A DNA stretch of 64,000 nt from JAAZKA01 sp034926225 (GTDB lineage Bacteria > Bacillota > Clostridia > Oscillospirales > QAMX01). Positions 36,119 through 44,872 of the stretch are shown here, one piece after another. Where the stretch lies: positions 43,053 through 107,052 of the forward strand of contig JAYFRF010000012.1 in assembly GCA_034926225.1 (NCBI GenBank), given 5' to 3'. Below the pieces are notes generated by a model. The model saw only the letters and a list, made by a program, of their open reading frames with translations. It was not told where the DNA came from and did not search any database. Position numbers and translations under genes: made by a program. Each line of letters begins with the position of its first letter. The first letter of the stretch is position 1.

Positions 36119-37270
36119 TTATTCTTTTTTACGCAGACACTGCTCAAGAACTTCCGTAAACCGTGCGGCTCTGGCATCCCACGAGCATGCGCGGGCGTAG
36201 GCGATCCGACGCTTTCGCTTTTCGGGGGTATCGCGCTCAAGCGCGACGCGCACCTGGCCGATAAAGGCGTCCGCGCCGTCGGCGATATAGACGGCGTCGG
36301 CGAAATCGCGCACCTGTACGGGTTCGGGGGTGCTGACGACGGGCTTCCCGGTGGCGAGGTATTCGTAGAACTTCAAAGGGCTGACATCGCGGGAAAGAGA
36401 GCCGGAGCGGAAGGGGTTTAAGCAGACGTCGAAGCGGGCGAGATAGGCGGGCAGCTTCGATTGAGCCTTCAGGCCCAAAATGCGCACGTTGGGCAAGCCC
36501 CGGATTTCATCGATCGCGGCGTCGGGATGCTCGCGTCCGATCAGCACAAGGGTGCAGTCTGGGCGCATCTGGGCAAGACGGCGTAAAAGCGGGTAGTCGA
36601 TGCACTCCTGCAGAGCGCCGATGAAGCCGAGGACGGGGCCTTCTATATCGCGCAGCTCTTCCGATACGGGAAGCTCCTCCTGCGCGCGGGCGAAAAGCTC
36701 GTAATTGACGCCGTTAGGGATGAGGGTGGTGTTGGGATTGACGCGGACGAGCGTATCGTATAAGCCCTGCGCGGTAGCGAACACCGCGTCGCATTCTTTG
36801 GCAAGGGCGGCCTCCATGCCGTCGACGAGGGCGGGATTAATCTGTCCCTTGTAACCGGAGTGGCGGTCGACGCAGGTATAGACGCGCGCGCGGGCGGGGA
36901 TTTTACGCACAATATCGCAGTGCCCGGGGAGGTACATCCAGAGAATGCTGTCGTCCCCGAAGCCGTACGCGCGCATTTTTCGGCGCACGAAACCCGCGAG
37001 AAAGGCCTGATTGATGCGATTGAGGATACGGAAGCGGTTGCCGAACGGCAGGACGGGGGGAAGCGCGCAGACGGTGATGTTTTCCTGCGGCTTTTCCTGC
37101 TCATGACGGTACGCGGTGAGGCGGGAACGGGCGGCGCGGTCGCGCAGAGGAGCGAGGAATGTGACGGGCGGGTCGAAGTAGAGGACATCGGCGTCCATAC
37201 GCCGCATGATTTCCTGCTTGCTCGTCGGATAAGGATACCAGTTGGAGCTTGAGAGACAGACTATCTGCAT
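36119..37270 (-). CDS. Family 4-type glycosyltransferase
   Basis: A 383-aa GT-B glycosyltransferase. The C-terminal half has the donor-site elements LIPNGVNYELF, GFIGALQECIDYPLL, VRILGLKAQSKLPAYLARFDVCLNP (split by a short loop) and SPLKFYEYLATGKPVVST with the conserved Glu. No signal or membrane segment is seen. It closes a minus-strand operon after the MBOAT and DHHW genes (3 bases from the latter), so it probably adds sugars to the polymer that those proteins acylate. ATG at 37270 follows GGAGGG. Donor and acceptor unknown. Confidence 0.87.
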   Translation of the reverse strand: MQIVCLSSSNWYPYPTSKQEIMRRMDADVLYFDPPVTFLAPLRDRAARSRLTAYRHEQEKPQENITVCALPPVLPFGNRFRILNRINQAFLAGFVRRKMRAYGFGDDSILWMYLPGHCDIVRKIPARARVYTCVDRHSGYKGQINPALVDGMEAALAKECDAVFATAQGLYDTLVRVNPNTTLIPNGVNYELFARAQEELPVSEELRDIEGPVLGFIGALQECIDYPLLRRLAQMRPDCTLVLIGREHPDAAIDEIRGLPNVRILGLKAQSKLPAYLARFDVCLNPFRSGSLSRDVSPLKFYEYLATGKPVVSTPEPVQVRDFADAVYIADGADAFIGQVRVALERDTPEKRKRRIAYARACSWDARAARFTEVLEQCLRKKE

Positions 37271-37273
37271 GGA

Positions 37274-38704
37274 TTAACCCTCCAGCAGGGCGTTCAATTT
37301 TGTTGTGGTGGATTTGGTATTGGCCGCGAAGACGTTGTTTATGATCACGATCTCGTCGACGCCCTCCGACTCGATCAGCTCGCGGATATTGCCGGTGAAG
37401 TAGCGTTCGTCGAGTACGATGACCTTGCCGTAATGCGGGATGAGGTACGGCGCGAACGCGTTGCCGTAGCTTTCTTTAAAGACGAGCACGACCTTCCCGT
37501 CGGGGTTTTCCTCGTTGATGATGTCGATACGGGGGCAGTCGCCGTGGAGGTAGACACCGTAGGCGTTGCCGCCTTTGGCGTATTCGGCGAAAACGGAGGA
37601 GCTTTCGCCCTGCGCCGCGCCCTTTTCCCAGCGGATAACGGTCGTTTCGACGGGGATCAGGCAGTATTCCACGGTATCGGGGTTACTCAGGAGCTTTGTG
37701 TCGTTGGTGGACGTCGCGAGGGTGCCGGTGAAGTTCTCAATGGTTTTCTTCTCGTAACCGGCATACGAGTTGGGGGTAAAGCCTGCCTTTTCGGCAAAGG
37801 CGGTATAGGCATAATATGCGCCGAGACCTGTCCAGTGGTGGTCGGTGTTAAAATAGATATACTCGGCTGAGTGGCGCTCAAGAACGGAATAGGCATCCAC
37901 AGACAGCACTTTACTGCTCAAAGAGCCGTAGATGTCTCCGATATTCGCCTTTTCATCGGCCACATAGGAGGCGTATTTCTCCGGCAGATAGAAGGCGACG
38001 CTGGACGGAACGACGATATTATAGACGTTTACGTCCGGGAAGGCTTCGGCAAAGGCGTTGACCGTCTCGGCGTAGCGGTATTTCTGCGTTTCGGAACCGC
38101 CGAACATCTCGAAGGCACGCGTGCCGTAGATCAGGATGCCGTTGGACTTTTCCGCCTCGACGTCATCGGGGGGAGAGGCCGTTGTGGGGGTCGTGGCATC
38201 CGTTGTGGTCGCGGAGGAGGACGGACGTGTCGGATCGGTAGCGTCGGCGGTGACGTGGGTGGGCAGGGTGGAGCTGTCGGACGTACCGGTGGGATCGGAA
38301 GCGGTGCCGGAGGTACCGAGCGTGACAGACGGTTCCGTCGCGGACGGATCGGTCGGCTTCGGATCGGTGGCGGCAGTCGCCGCGGTTGTCGCGCTGCCGA
38401 CGATACGCACGTCGTCGTAGCGGACGCCGTAGCTATCTTCTATATAGGAGGCAAGATGCACGAACCCGTCGCGAAAAGGGAAGGTATCGGCGAAGTAAGC
38501 CTCATAGGCGCGGGTGTAGCTGCCGTCGCAGAGGGCGTTCCAGGAGAACGCGGGACGCGCCGCGAGGGTGCGCTTTTCGGCTTCGGAGACGGTCGGCTTG
38601 GGCAGGACGACGGCGAGGACGCCGAAAAGGAAGAGGATCGCAGATAGGATGCCGATCAGGGCGACAAGCAGCACCCGGTAAACGGATTTTTTACGATACC
38701 ACAC
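37274..38704 (-). CDS. DHHW-family (AlgJ/AlgX-like) polymer O-acylation protein
   Basis: A 476-aa membrane-anchored extracytoplasmic protein: one N-terminal helix (about residues 10-35), a conserved block (KRTLAARPAFSWNALCDGSYTRAYEAYFADTFPFRD), then a 90-residue Thr/Ser/Pro/Asp-rich insert, then the SGNH-like domain with the DHHW motif (FNTDHHWTGLGAYYAY) and FKESYGNAFAPYL carrying the nucleophile-type Ser. Such proteins transfer acetyl groups delivered by an MBOAT partner, which is the upstream gene. The GTG at 38704 with GGAG 11 bases upstream is preferred to the TTG at 38731, which lacks a binding site. The insert looks like a flexible spacer between anchor and enzyme. Confidence 0.85.
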   Translation of the reverse strand: MWYRKKSVYRVLLVALIGILSAILFLFGVLAVVLPKPTVSEAEKRTLAARPAFSWNALCDGSYTRAYEAYFADTFPFRDGFVHLASYIEDSYGVRYDDVRIVGSATTAATAATDPKPTDPSATEPSVTLGTSGTASDPTGTSDSSTLPTHVTADATDPTRPSSSATTTDATTPTTASPPDDVEAEKSNGILIYGTRAFEMFGGSETQKYRYAETVNAFAEAFPDVNVYNIVVPSSVAFYLPEKYASYVADEKANIGDIYGSLSSKVLSVDAYSVLERHSAEYIYFNTDHHWTGLGAYYAYTAFAEKAGFTPNSYAGYEKKTIENFTGTLATSTNDTKLLSNPDTVEYCLIPVETTVIRWEKGAAQGESSSVFAEYAKGGNAYGVYLHGDCPRIDIINEENPDGKVVLVFKESYGNAFAPYLIPHYGKVIVLDERYFTGNIRELIESEGVDEIVIINNVFAANTKSTTTKLNALLEG

Positions 38705-38739
38705 GGTTATTGTATCTCCAATCTCCCGCAAAACGGGCG

Positions 38740-40152
38740 TTAAAAGCGAAAATAGAGGAAGGGGTTATAGGACTCTCCCACAAGCAGCGCGGTGCAGGCT
38801 ACCAGCAGCACGACGCAGAGTATAAGTTCCCACGCGATCATCGCACCGGGCGCATAAGCGGGGCTGCGGCGTTCGGTGAGGACCTCCCGGATGCGCGGAA
38901 AGATCGGCAGACAGCCGAGAACCGCCGCCGTAAGGAAGAAGATATAGTTCATCATGCGCGCGCCGGAGATGGCGTCGAGTCCGAAGGTGCCGCCCACGCC
39001 GAACATGCGCCCGAGGACGGTAAAGGCGCTGGAGAGGTCGGTGAAGTAGAAAAGCACCCAACCGATGAGTACAATGAGCAGCGTGTAAAGATGGGAGAAC
39101 ACACGCGGAATTCGTTGCAGAAATTTCCCCAAAAATAGACGCTCCATCGCGATAAAGAAGCCGAACCACAGCCCCCAGAGGATGAAATTCCACGACGCGC
39201 CGTGCCAGAGGCCGGTCAGGAACCACACAACCGCAAGATTTGCGTACACATGCCTGCGGTTGCCGCCGAGGGGTATGTAGACGTAATCGCGGAAGAAGGT
39301 TCCGAGCGAGATATGCCAGCGCCGCCAGAATTCCGCCGCGCTGCGGGATATATAGGGGTAGTTGAAGTTTTCGTAGTAGTGGAAGCCGAATATGCGGCCA
39401 AGCCCGATGGCCATGTCGGAGTAGCCGGCAAAATCGAAATAGATTTGCAGCGCGAACAGGATCACGCCGAGCCACGCGCCGACAGTAGAGAGGGCGGCGA
39501 GATCGCTGTCTAAGAACTGTGAGCATAGCGCGCCGGCGGTGTTTGCGAGGATGACCTTTTTACCGAGTCCGATGCAGAAGCGGAACAGGCCGTAGGCGGT
39601 ATCCTCGGGCGTCGAGCGGCGGTCGTCGATCTCCGCCGCGACGGTGGCATAGCGGACGATGGGGCCGGCGACGAGCTGGGGATAGAGCGACAGGTACATC
39701 AGGTAGTCGGGATATTTCCGCTGCGCAGCGACGTTGCCGCGATAGACGTCGATGACGTAGCTCAAGGTCTGGAAGGTGTAAAACGAGATGCCTAAGGGCA
39801 GCGCGATCGAGGGTACGGGCAACGTAAACGGCAGGACGGCGTTGAGAGAGCCGATGAAAAACCCCGCGTACTTGGCTGTCGCGAGCAGACCGAGATTTGT
39901 CACAAGGGAGATTACGAGGCCGACCTTCGCGCGCGGCGTCCCCCGGTTCTGCTCGATCAAGAGCCCACACATATAGTCGACGAGCGCGGTCAGTATTAAG
40001 ACGAATATCCAAAGCGGCTCGCCCCAGGCATAAAAAAACAGCGAAAAGCCGAGTAAAACCAGATTTCGCGCCTTGATATTCTTACAGGAAAAGTATATAA
40101 TCAGATTCAGGGGTAAAAACAGATATAAAAATAATAAACTCGCAAAAATCAA
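38740..40152 (-). CDS. MBOAT membrane O-acyltransferase (AlgI/DltB-like)
   Basis: A 470-aa polytopic protein with about eleven membrane segments and the MBOAT hallmark: LGIGRIFGFHYYENFNYPY-type loop, SAAEFWRRWHISLGTFFRDYVYIPLGG and the invariant His in LTGLWHGASWNF. AlgI-type enzymes pass acetyl groups across the membrane for polysaccharide or teichoic-acid-like polymer acylation. The start is TTG at 40152 with GAGGAG 9 bases upstream. It is the first gene of the MBOAT-DHHW-glycosyltransferase operon. No dltA/dltC genes are near, so D-alanylation is less likely than O-acetylation. Confidence 0.92.
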   Translation of the reverse strand: MIFASLLFLYLFLPLNLIIYFSCKNIKARNLVLLGFSLFFYAWGEPLWIFVLILTALVDYMCGLLIEQNRGTPRAKVGLVISLVTNLGLLATAKYAGFFIGSLNAVLPFTLPVPSIALPLGISFYTFQTLSYVIDVYRGNVAAQRKYPDYLMYLSLYPQLVAGPIVRYATVAAEIDDRRSTPEDTAYGLFRFCIGLGKKVILANTAGALCSQFLDSDLAALSTVGAWLGVILFALQIYFDFAGYSDMAIGLGRIFGFHYYENFNYPYISRSAAEFWRRWHISLGTFFRDYVYIPLGGNRRHVYANLAVVWFLTGLWHGASWNFILWGLWFGFFIAMERLFLGKFLQRIPRVFSHLYTLLIVLIGWVLFYFTDLSSAFTVLGRMFGVGGTFGLDAISGARMMNYIFFLTAAVLGCLPIFPRIREVLTERRSPAYAPGAMIAWELILCVVLLVACTALLVGESYNPFLYFRF

Positions 40153-40291
40153 AGTCGACCGCTCCTCTTTACCCCATCTGCACGTAGGATTATGTTACAA
40201 CCAGTATACCATACCGGCGGGGATCAAGTCTTTAAATTTTGATTAAAATATATTACAGTATAACAACAAAATAACACAGGAGGAACATAGC

Positions 40292-41023
40292 ATGCGCATT
40301 GAGACTTACGAGGGCTGCACAAAACGGGAGTTTACGCTGTACGGGCGGCGGACGATCATCGTGGAGCCTCGGGAGGCATTGCCGGGAAGGCCGTGGGTAT
40401 GGCGCACGGAGTTTTTCGGCGCGTTCCCGTCGGTGGATAACGACCTGCTGAAAAAGGGCTTCCACATCGCCTACCACAGCGCGTCGGATATGTACGGCTG
40501 CCCGGAATCGATCGCGATGCTGGAGCGTTTCAGGGAGTGGTTTTGCGATAATTGGAAGATGGCGCCGAATCCGGTGCTGTTCGGGTTCTCGCGCGGGGGG
40601 CTGTACGCGGTCAACTATGCCCTTACCTATCCGCAGCATACCGGGGCCCTTTATTTAGACGCGCCGGTGCTGGATTTTCGTTCATGGCCGGGGAAAGACG
40701 GTCTTTACGCGCATGAGTGGCGCGAGTGTTTAGACTGTTACCGTCTGACGGAAGAGACGGCGGACGATTACCGCGGCACCCCGCTCGACCGCGCGGCGGA
40801 GCTCGCAGCGCTTCGGATTCCAACGCTTATCGTCGCGGGAGAGGCAGATGCCGTCGTGTCCGTCGAGCGAAACACCAATGCGTTCGAGCGGGCGTACCGT
40901 GCCGCAGGCGGGGAAAACCTCGCGGTCATCCGCAAGCCGCACTGCGACCACCATCCACACTCGCTTGCCGATCCCGCGCCGGTCACCGCATGGATTCTAC
41001 GCGCGCTGGGGATTTCTGCATAA
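40292..41023 (+). CDS. Alpha/beta hydrolase
   Basis: A 243-aa soluble alpha/beta-hydrolase with a full triad: nucleophile S100 in GFSRGGLYAV, acid D186 in IVAGEADAVVSV and His at 220/221 in KPHCDHHPHSL. The N terminus includes a REFTLYGRRTIIVEP stretch seen in acetyl-xylan-esterase-like proteins, so a small ester, perhaps an acetylated sugar, is a likely substrate (inference). AGGAGG precedes the ATG by 8 bases. It is divergent from the O-acylation operon, 139 bases away; that gap is AT-rich and probably holds both promoters, but I could not fix the hexamers. Confidence 0.8.
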   Translation: MRIETYEGCTKREFTLYGRRTIIVEPREALPGRPWVWRTEFFGAFPSVDNDLLKKGFHIAYHSASDMYGCPESIAMLERFREWFCDNWKMAPNPVLFGFSRGGLYAVNYALTYPQHTGALYLDAPVLDFRSWPGKDGLYAHEWRECLDCYRLTEETADDYRGTPLDRAAELAALRIPTLIVAGEADAVVSVERNTNAFERAYRAAGGENLAVIRKPHCDHHPHSLADPAPVTAWILRALGISA

Positions 41024-41115
41024 AAACGGCATGCGCTGCCGTCCCGTACGCAATGATTTGGAAAGTGTTTATATTTGTGGTTTTGTACGGCGCTTGTTTT
41101 TGGCTGGAATGAATA

Positions 41116-41144
41116 TTGTTACATACGCTAAACTGCTGTATAAT
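41116..41144 (+). promoter_or_regulatory. Promoter for the purine permease operon
   Basis: TTGTTA (41116-41121), 17-base spacer, TATAAT (41139-41144), 33 bases before the start at 41177. The short leader leaves no room for a purine riboswitch. Confidence 0.82.
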
Positions 41145-41176
41145 AAATTCGTAAAAATTCTAATGAGGTGATTGTT

Positions 41177-42322
41177 TTGGAATTCTGGCAGAACATCGGC
41201 CCCTTCGTCCTCGCAGTCGTTGCGGTGATCATCAACGGCGTTCCGCAGCTTCTCTACGCGCAGGCGCGCGGCTTTGCGCTAAAGCCCGCGGGCTTTGCCT
41301 ATCTCATCGGCGCGTTCGGCAACATGTTTACCGGTTCCGTGACGCCCATCTCCGCTCAGGCGGAAACCATCACCGTTGCCAGCGTGAAAAAGAACCTGCG
41401 CAACAATGTAAGCTCCATCCTGCTGGCCGCCGTCCTGATGATTACACTCGGTTTCTGCGGCGGCGTGACGAAGATCTCCGACTTCGCCGGTCCCGCCGTC
41501 GTCGCCGGTATGATGAGTGGCGTAGGGCTGATTCTCGCGGGCGTTTCCTGGGATATGTTCGGCCAGGAAAAGCGTACTGCCCTGGTGTCCATCGTCTCCG
41601 CGATCGCGGCGTACGCGGTATTCCTCAACAGCCCCAACAAGGTCGTTTGGACGATCTTCATCTCCGTCGTGGTTTCCACCGCCGACTTCCTGTTCCTGCA
41701 GAAACGCCGCGTGGATCTGTCCACCCTGGTGGAAGACGGCCGCGAATCGGTGGAGATGAGCACCGAGTGGCGCTTCTGGAAGAAGGGTTACTGGAGCGAC
41801 TTCAAGTTCATCAAGCCCACCGTCAACCTGACCGTGGTGCTTGGCGCGCTGAGCCTGATGATGCTTAACATCGGCGCGAACATCTCCTTCGGCGGCATCA
41901 CCGCCAGCATCGCCGGTACCAGCCAGAATTTCGATCACCTTTCCATCATCAACTCCCTCGCCGACATCCCCAGCGCGATCTTCGGAGGCCCACCCATCGA
42001 GGCCATCATCTCCGGCACTGCCGGCGCCCCCTGGCCGGTGATCTGCGGCATCGTCTTCATGCTGGTAACCGCCATCCTGATTCTGACCGGTCTTGTGAGC
42101 AGGCTCGGGCGGTATCTCCCCGCGCAGAGCATCTCCGGCTTTCTGCTCGTGATCGGCTTCGCGCTTACCTTTGCGCCCAATCTGAGCACCGTGGCCCAGA
42201 GCGACAACTCCATGAGCGGCTTCGTCGCCCTCGGCGTCACCGCCTGGAGCAAGAACCCCTTCTTAGGCATGGTCGTCGGCGTGCTGGTGCGTTACCTCGG
42301 CGCTTACATTGGCTTGGTCTAA
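41177..42322 (+). CDS. NCS2-type nucleobase permease (xanthine/uracil/purine)
   Basis: A 381-aa protein with about twelve hydrophobic segments, smaller than most NCS2 carriers. Features include TPISAQAETITVAS in the N-terminal half, GANISFGGITASIAGTSQ and IPSAIFGGPPIEAIISGTAG in the second half, where NCS2/AzgA proteins hold the substrate-binding Glu. The TTG at 41177 with AGGTGA 5 bases upstream is preferred to the GTG at 41168, which would sit inside the binding site. The phosphoribosyltransferase gene follows after 10 bases, supporting purine uptake and salvage. Codon choice leans to AGC/TCC serine codons more than its neighbours. Confidence 0.8.
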   Translation: MEFWQNIGPFVLAVVAVIINGVPQLLYAQARGFALKPAGFAYLIGAFGNMFTGSVTPISAQAETITVASVKKNLRNNVSSILLAAVLMITLGFCGGVTKISDFAGPAVVAGMMSGVGLILAGVSWDMFGQEKRTALVSIVSAIAAYAVFLNSPNKVVWTIFISVVVSTADFLFLQKRRVDLSTLVEDGRESVEMSTEWRFWKKGYWSDFKFIKPTVNLTVVLGALSLMMLNIGANISFGGITASIAGTSQNFDHLSIINSLADIPSAIFGGPPIEAIISGTAGAPWPVICGIVFMLVTAILILTGLVSRLGRYLPAQSISGFLLVIGFALTFAPNLSTVAQSDNSMSGFVALGVTAWSKNPFLGMVVGVLVRYLGAYIGLV

Positions 42323-42332
42323 GGAGGACGTC

Positions 42333-42902
42333 ATGCAGAATTGGGCTGATACCTATCGCATCCATCTTGCAAGCGATTATCCCGTCGATCTGCCGTTGCT
42401 GGATCTTGGCCACGGCTTCTGTATCTACTCCTTTGACATGACCGGCGAGGCCGAATGGAACCGGGTCGCCGCAAAGGAGCTGCTTAAGAAGTTGGAACCG
42501 TATCCGTTCGACGGCTTTGTGACGGTGCAAACCAAGTCCTGCGGGCTTGCGCAAGCCGTCAGCGCGAACTATCCGCGCTATCTGGAGCTGCGCAAGAGCC
42601 GTAAAAGCTTTATGATCGATCCCAAAGGCGTAAAAGTGACTTCTATCACCACCCAAGGCAAGCAGGAGCTGTGGATCGGCAAGGAAAAGTATGCCGCGTT
42701 CCAGGGCAAAAAGCTCTGCTTCCTCGACGACGTGGTCTCTACCGGCGGCACCATTGAAGCGGTGTTCGCGCTGGCCAGAGAGATCGGCGTGGAGATCAGC
42801 GTGATCGCCTGCGTGCTGACCGAAGGCGGTGAGCGTACCGAGTATCAGGGAATCCCGCTCGTTTCGCTCGATCACATCCCGCTGCCGGGTAAAATCAAGT
42901 AA
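42333..42902 (+). CDS. Purine-type phosphoribosyltransferase
   Basis: A 189-aa type I PRTase with the PRPP motif CFLDDVVSTGGTIEAV and the upstream YPFDGFVTVQTKSCGLAQAVS hood region; it resembles adenine/xanthine phosphoribosyltransferases, which convert a base and PRPP to the nucleotide. ATG at 42333 with AGGAGG 5 bases upstream is chosen over frames starting inside the permease. With the permease it forms a salvage operon ended by a large terminator. Base specificity is not decided by the sequence. Confidence 0.82.
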   Translation: MQNWADTYRIHLASDYPVDLPLLDLGHGFCIYSFDMTGEAEWNRVAAKELLKKLEPYPFDGFVTVQTKSCGLAQAVSANYPRYLELRKSRKSFMIDPKGVKVTSITTQGKQELWIGKEKYAAFQGKKLCFLDDVVSTGGTIEAVFALAREIGVEISVIACVLTEGGERTEYQGIPLVSLDHIPLPGKIK

Positions 42903-42949
42903 AATAGTCTGAAAAGACGCCGGGGGAACGATCCTTATCGGCAGCAAAG

Positions 42950-42996
42950 CGCCCCATCCGTTATCCGCAATGACGTGCGGAAAAACGGATGGGGCG
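42950..42996 (+). terminator. Terminator of the purine salvage operon
   Basis: Arms CGCCCCATCCGTTATCCGCA (42950-42969) and the matching arm 42976-42996 (ends GGATGGGGCG) pair over about 19 bases with one bulge; TCGTTTTCCCCTTTTT follows. Confidence 0.9.
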
Positions 42997-43042
42997 TCGT
43001 TTTCCCCTTTTTAAGGGGATTTTTACTTTCTAAGATGGCGGA

Positions 43043-43792
43043 TCACGCCTGGGAGGGGGGCACAAGCCCTTCGACGCTGCGGGAAAGGCCGATTTCGTCC
43101 ATCAGCAGACGGAAGATCGTCTCATGTCCGCGGTCGCTCGGGTGCAGCCCGTCGGCAAGCAGGCTGTCGACCGTGATACCGCGCTGCTCGCAGTCGCGCA
43201 GGAAGGCGCTATACAGGTTGACGAGGGGGAAGCCGCGCTGTAAGGAAGCCTTCAAATAGATGTCGCTTACGTCGCTCATATGGAAAAGACGGGCGTATTC
43301 GGCGCAGCTCTTTTCGTTGTCGGCGGATGCGGGGATGTTCGCGACAAAGACGACGTCCTTTCCGGCGGCGCGGAAGCGGTCGGAAAGCGCCAGGATATGC
43401 TCGTAGAACGCTTGCATATGCTGTTCGCGGGTGTGCATGGGGGCGTTGGCATAGTACTGATGCCGGTTGTTGGTACCGATCACGCAGAGGACGATATCGT
43501 CCTGCGGACTTACCAGTTCGTCGAAACGGTCGAGGATGAATTCGATGGCCGTCCCGGTGCAGGCGTTGTTGCGCACCTCGCAGGGGTACCACGATTCCAT
43601 ATAGTCGGCAAACAGCTTTGCCCAGCAGTAGCCGTGCGGATTTCTGGCAAAGCCTTGCGTGATGGGCTCGCCGTCCTGTACGAAGCCCGAGCCGCCGACG
43701 CCGTGGGTGATGGAGTCACCAAGAAGCTTGATATGGATGGTTTTCTCCGGGAGAATGACCTTTTGAAAGATTCTGGCAGCCTGAATATTCAT
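43043..43792 (-). CDS. SGNH/GDSL-type hydrolase
   Basis: A 249-aa esterase-like protein with all SGNH blocks: Ser27 in LLGDSITHG, the Gly/Asn block (NACTGTAIEF), Asn in VIGTNNRHQ and Asp-x-x-His in DGLHPSDRGHE. It has no signal peptide. The start at 43792 has AGAGGGA 4 bases upstream; a longer frame reaching into ddh was rejected. It is transcribed with the ddh gene 10 bases upstream. Substrate unknown; deacetylation of sugars or cell-wall fragments is a typical role. Confidence 0.88.
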   Translation of the reverse strand: MNIQAARIFQKVILPEKTIHIKLLGDSITHGVGGSGFVQDGEPITQGFARNPHGYCWAKLFADYMESWYPCEVRNNACTGTAIEFILDRFDELVSPQDDIVLCVIGTNNRHQYYANAPMHTREQHMQAFYEHILALSDRFRAAGKDVVFVANIPASADNEKSCAEYARLFHMSDVSDIYLKASLQRGFPLVNLYSAFLRDCEQRGITVDSLLADGLHPSDRGHETIFRLLMDEIGLSRSVEGLVPPSQA

Positions 43793-43802
43793 AAAATCCC
43801 TC

Positions 43803-44774
43803 TTACAGCAGCGTCCGGCGTAATTCCTCTCCGGATTTCGGAGATAACAGCGCGGGCGCGATATCGAACACGGTACGGGCGCCGGTTTCCCCCGAAGCCG
43901 CGAGCTTTGTAGCGGCTCTCGCGTAGGCGACGAGGACGCTGCCGGTGAAGGACGGGTTTGACGCAAGTTTCAGCGCATATTCGATCATCTGGGTGCCGCC
44001 GTCGCCGGTATGACCCGAGCGTAGGACGAAGCCGCCGTGGGGCATCGAGGTATGATCGCGCTTAAAGGTCGCTTCGTCGATGAAATTGACCGTCGTATCG
44101 TAATCGGAGAAATAATTCGGCATCGTGACAATCGCCTGCTCGACCGCCTTTGCGTCCGCGCCGTCTTCTAGGACGATAAAGCACTCGCGCGTATGCTTTT
44201 CCCGGGTGGTGAGTACAGGGCAAAGCCCTGAGCGCACGGCTTCCACGGCAGCCTGCACGGGAACGGTGTACTGGACGGCCAAGCGCACGCCGGGGATGCG
44301 GCGGATGGCGTCGGAGTGTCCCTGACTGACGCCCTGTCCCCAGAAGGTATAGTTTTCGCCTTTGGGGAGGATGGCGGTGCTCATCATGCGGTTCACGGAG
44401 AACAGCCCGGGATCCCAGCCGACGGAGAGGATGCCGATATGTCCCGCCGCTTTTAAGGCGGCGTCCATTGCGGCGAAGTATTCCGGGATGCGCGCGTGGG
44501 TATCAAAGCTGTCGATGGTGTTGAAGAACTGTGCAAACGCGGGACCCTGCTCGGGCAAATCCGTCGCGGAGCCGCCGCAGAGGATGCAGACGTCCACTTT
44601 ATCCGCCCATGCGGGCGCGTTCGCGACCGAAACCACCGGAACGGTGACCGGAATCGATTTTGGGTCGCGGCGCGTGAACACACATACGAGTTCCATGTCG
44701 GGGCATAGGGACAGCGCGGAGATGACGCCACGGCCGAGATTGCCGTAACCGTTGACAGCTACGCGGATTTTCAT
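43803..44774 (-). CDS. ddh: meso-Diaminopimelate D-dehydrogenase
   Basis: A 323-aa NADPH enzyme that makes meso-diaminopimelate directly from tetrahydrodipicolinate and ammonia, feeding lysine and peptidoglycan synthesis. It has the Rossmann start KIRVAVNGYGNLGRGV, CILCGGSATDLPEQGP, SVGWDPGLFSVNRMM and FWGQGVSQGHSDAIRR, all family signatures. It implies a meso-DAP cell wall. Start at 44774 (MKIRV) was chosen over a frame from 44843 that would run through its own promoter. The SGNH hydrolase follows in the same transcript. Confidence 0.95.
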   Translation of the reverse strand: MKIRVAVNGYGNLGRGVISALSLCPDMELVCVFTRRDPKSIPVTVPVVSVANAPAWADKVDVCILCGGSATDLPEQGPAFAQFFNTIDSFDTHARIPEYFAAMDAALKAAGHIGILSVGWDPGLFSVNRMMSTAILPKGENYTFWGQGVSQGHSDAIRRIPGVRLAVQYTVPVQAAVEAVRSGLCPVLTTREKHTRECFIVLEDGADAKAVEQAIVTMPNYFSDYDTTVNFIDEATFKRDHTSMPHGGFVLRSGHTGDGGTQMIEYALKLASNPSFTGSVLVAYARAATKLAASGETGARTVFDIAPALLSPKSGEELRRTLL

Positions 44775-44810
44775 AGGTAGACCAGGCCTTTCGTTTTGTA
44801 GAATTGAGTC

Positions 44811-44839
44811 ATTATAACACGCGCCGCATGAAAATACAA
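44811..44839 (-). promoter_or_regulatory. Promoter for ddh, embedded in an inverted repeat
   Basis: Minus strand: TTGTAT (44839-44834), 17-base spacer, TATAAT (44816-44811). The repeat CGCCGCATGA (44822-44831) / TCATGCGGCG (44840-44849) covers the spacer and the -35, so a bound protein or the terminating upstream transcript could affect the promoter. Confidence 0.75.
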
Positions 44840-44872
44840 TCATGCGGCGTGAAAAAAATTGGGAGATACGAT

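Noticed and set aside
41024..41176. Purine riboswitch before the permease gene
   Set aside because: Only about 30 bases lie between promoter and start; the conserved core would not fit.
42950..42996. The long hairpin after the PRTase as another copy of the three-hairpin element
   Set aside because: It is a single stem followed by a T-rich tract, lacks the conserved linkers and fits a terminator.
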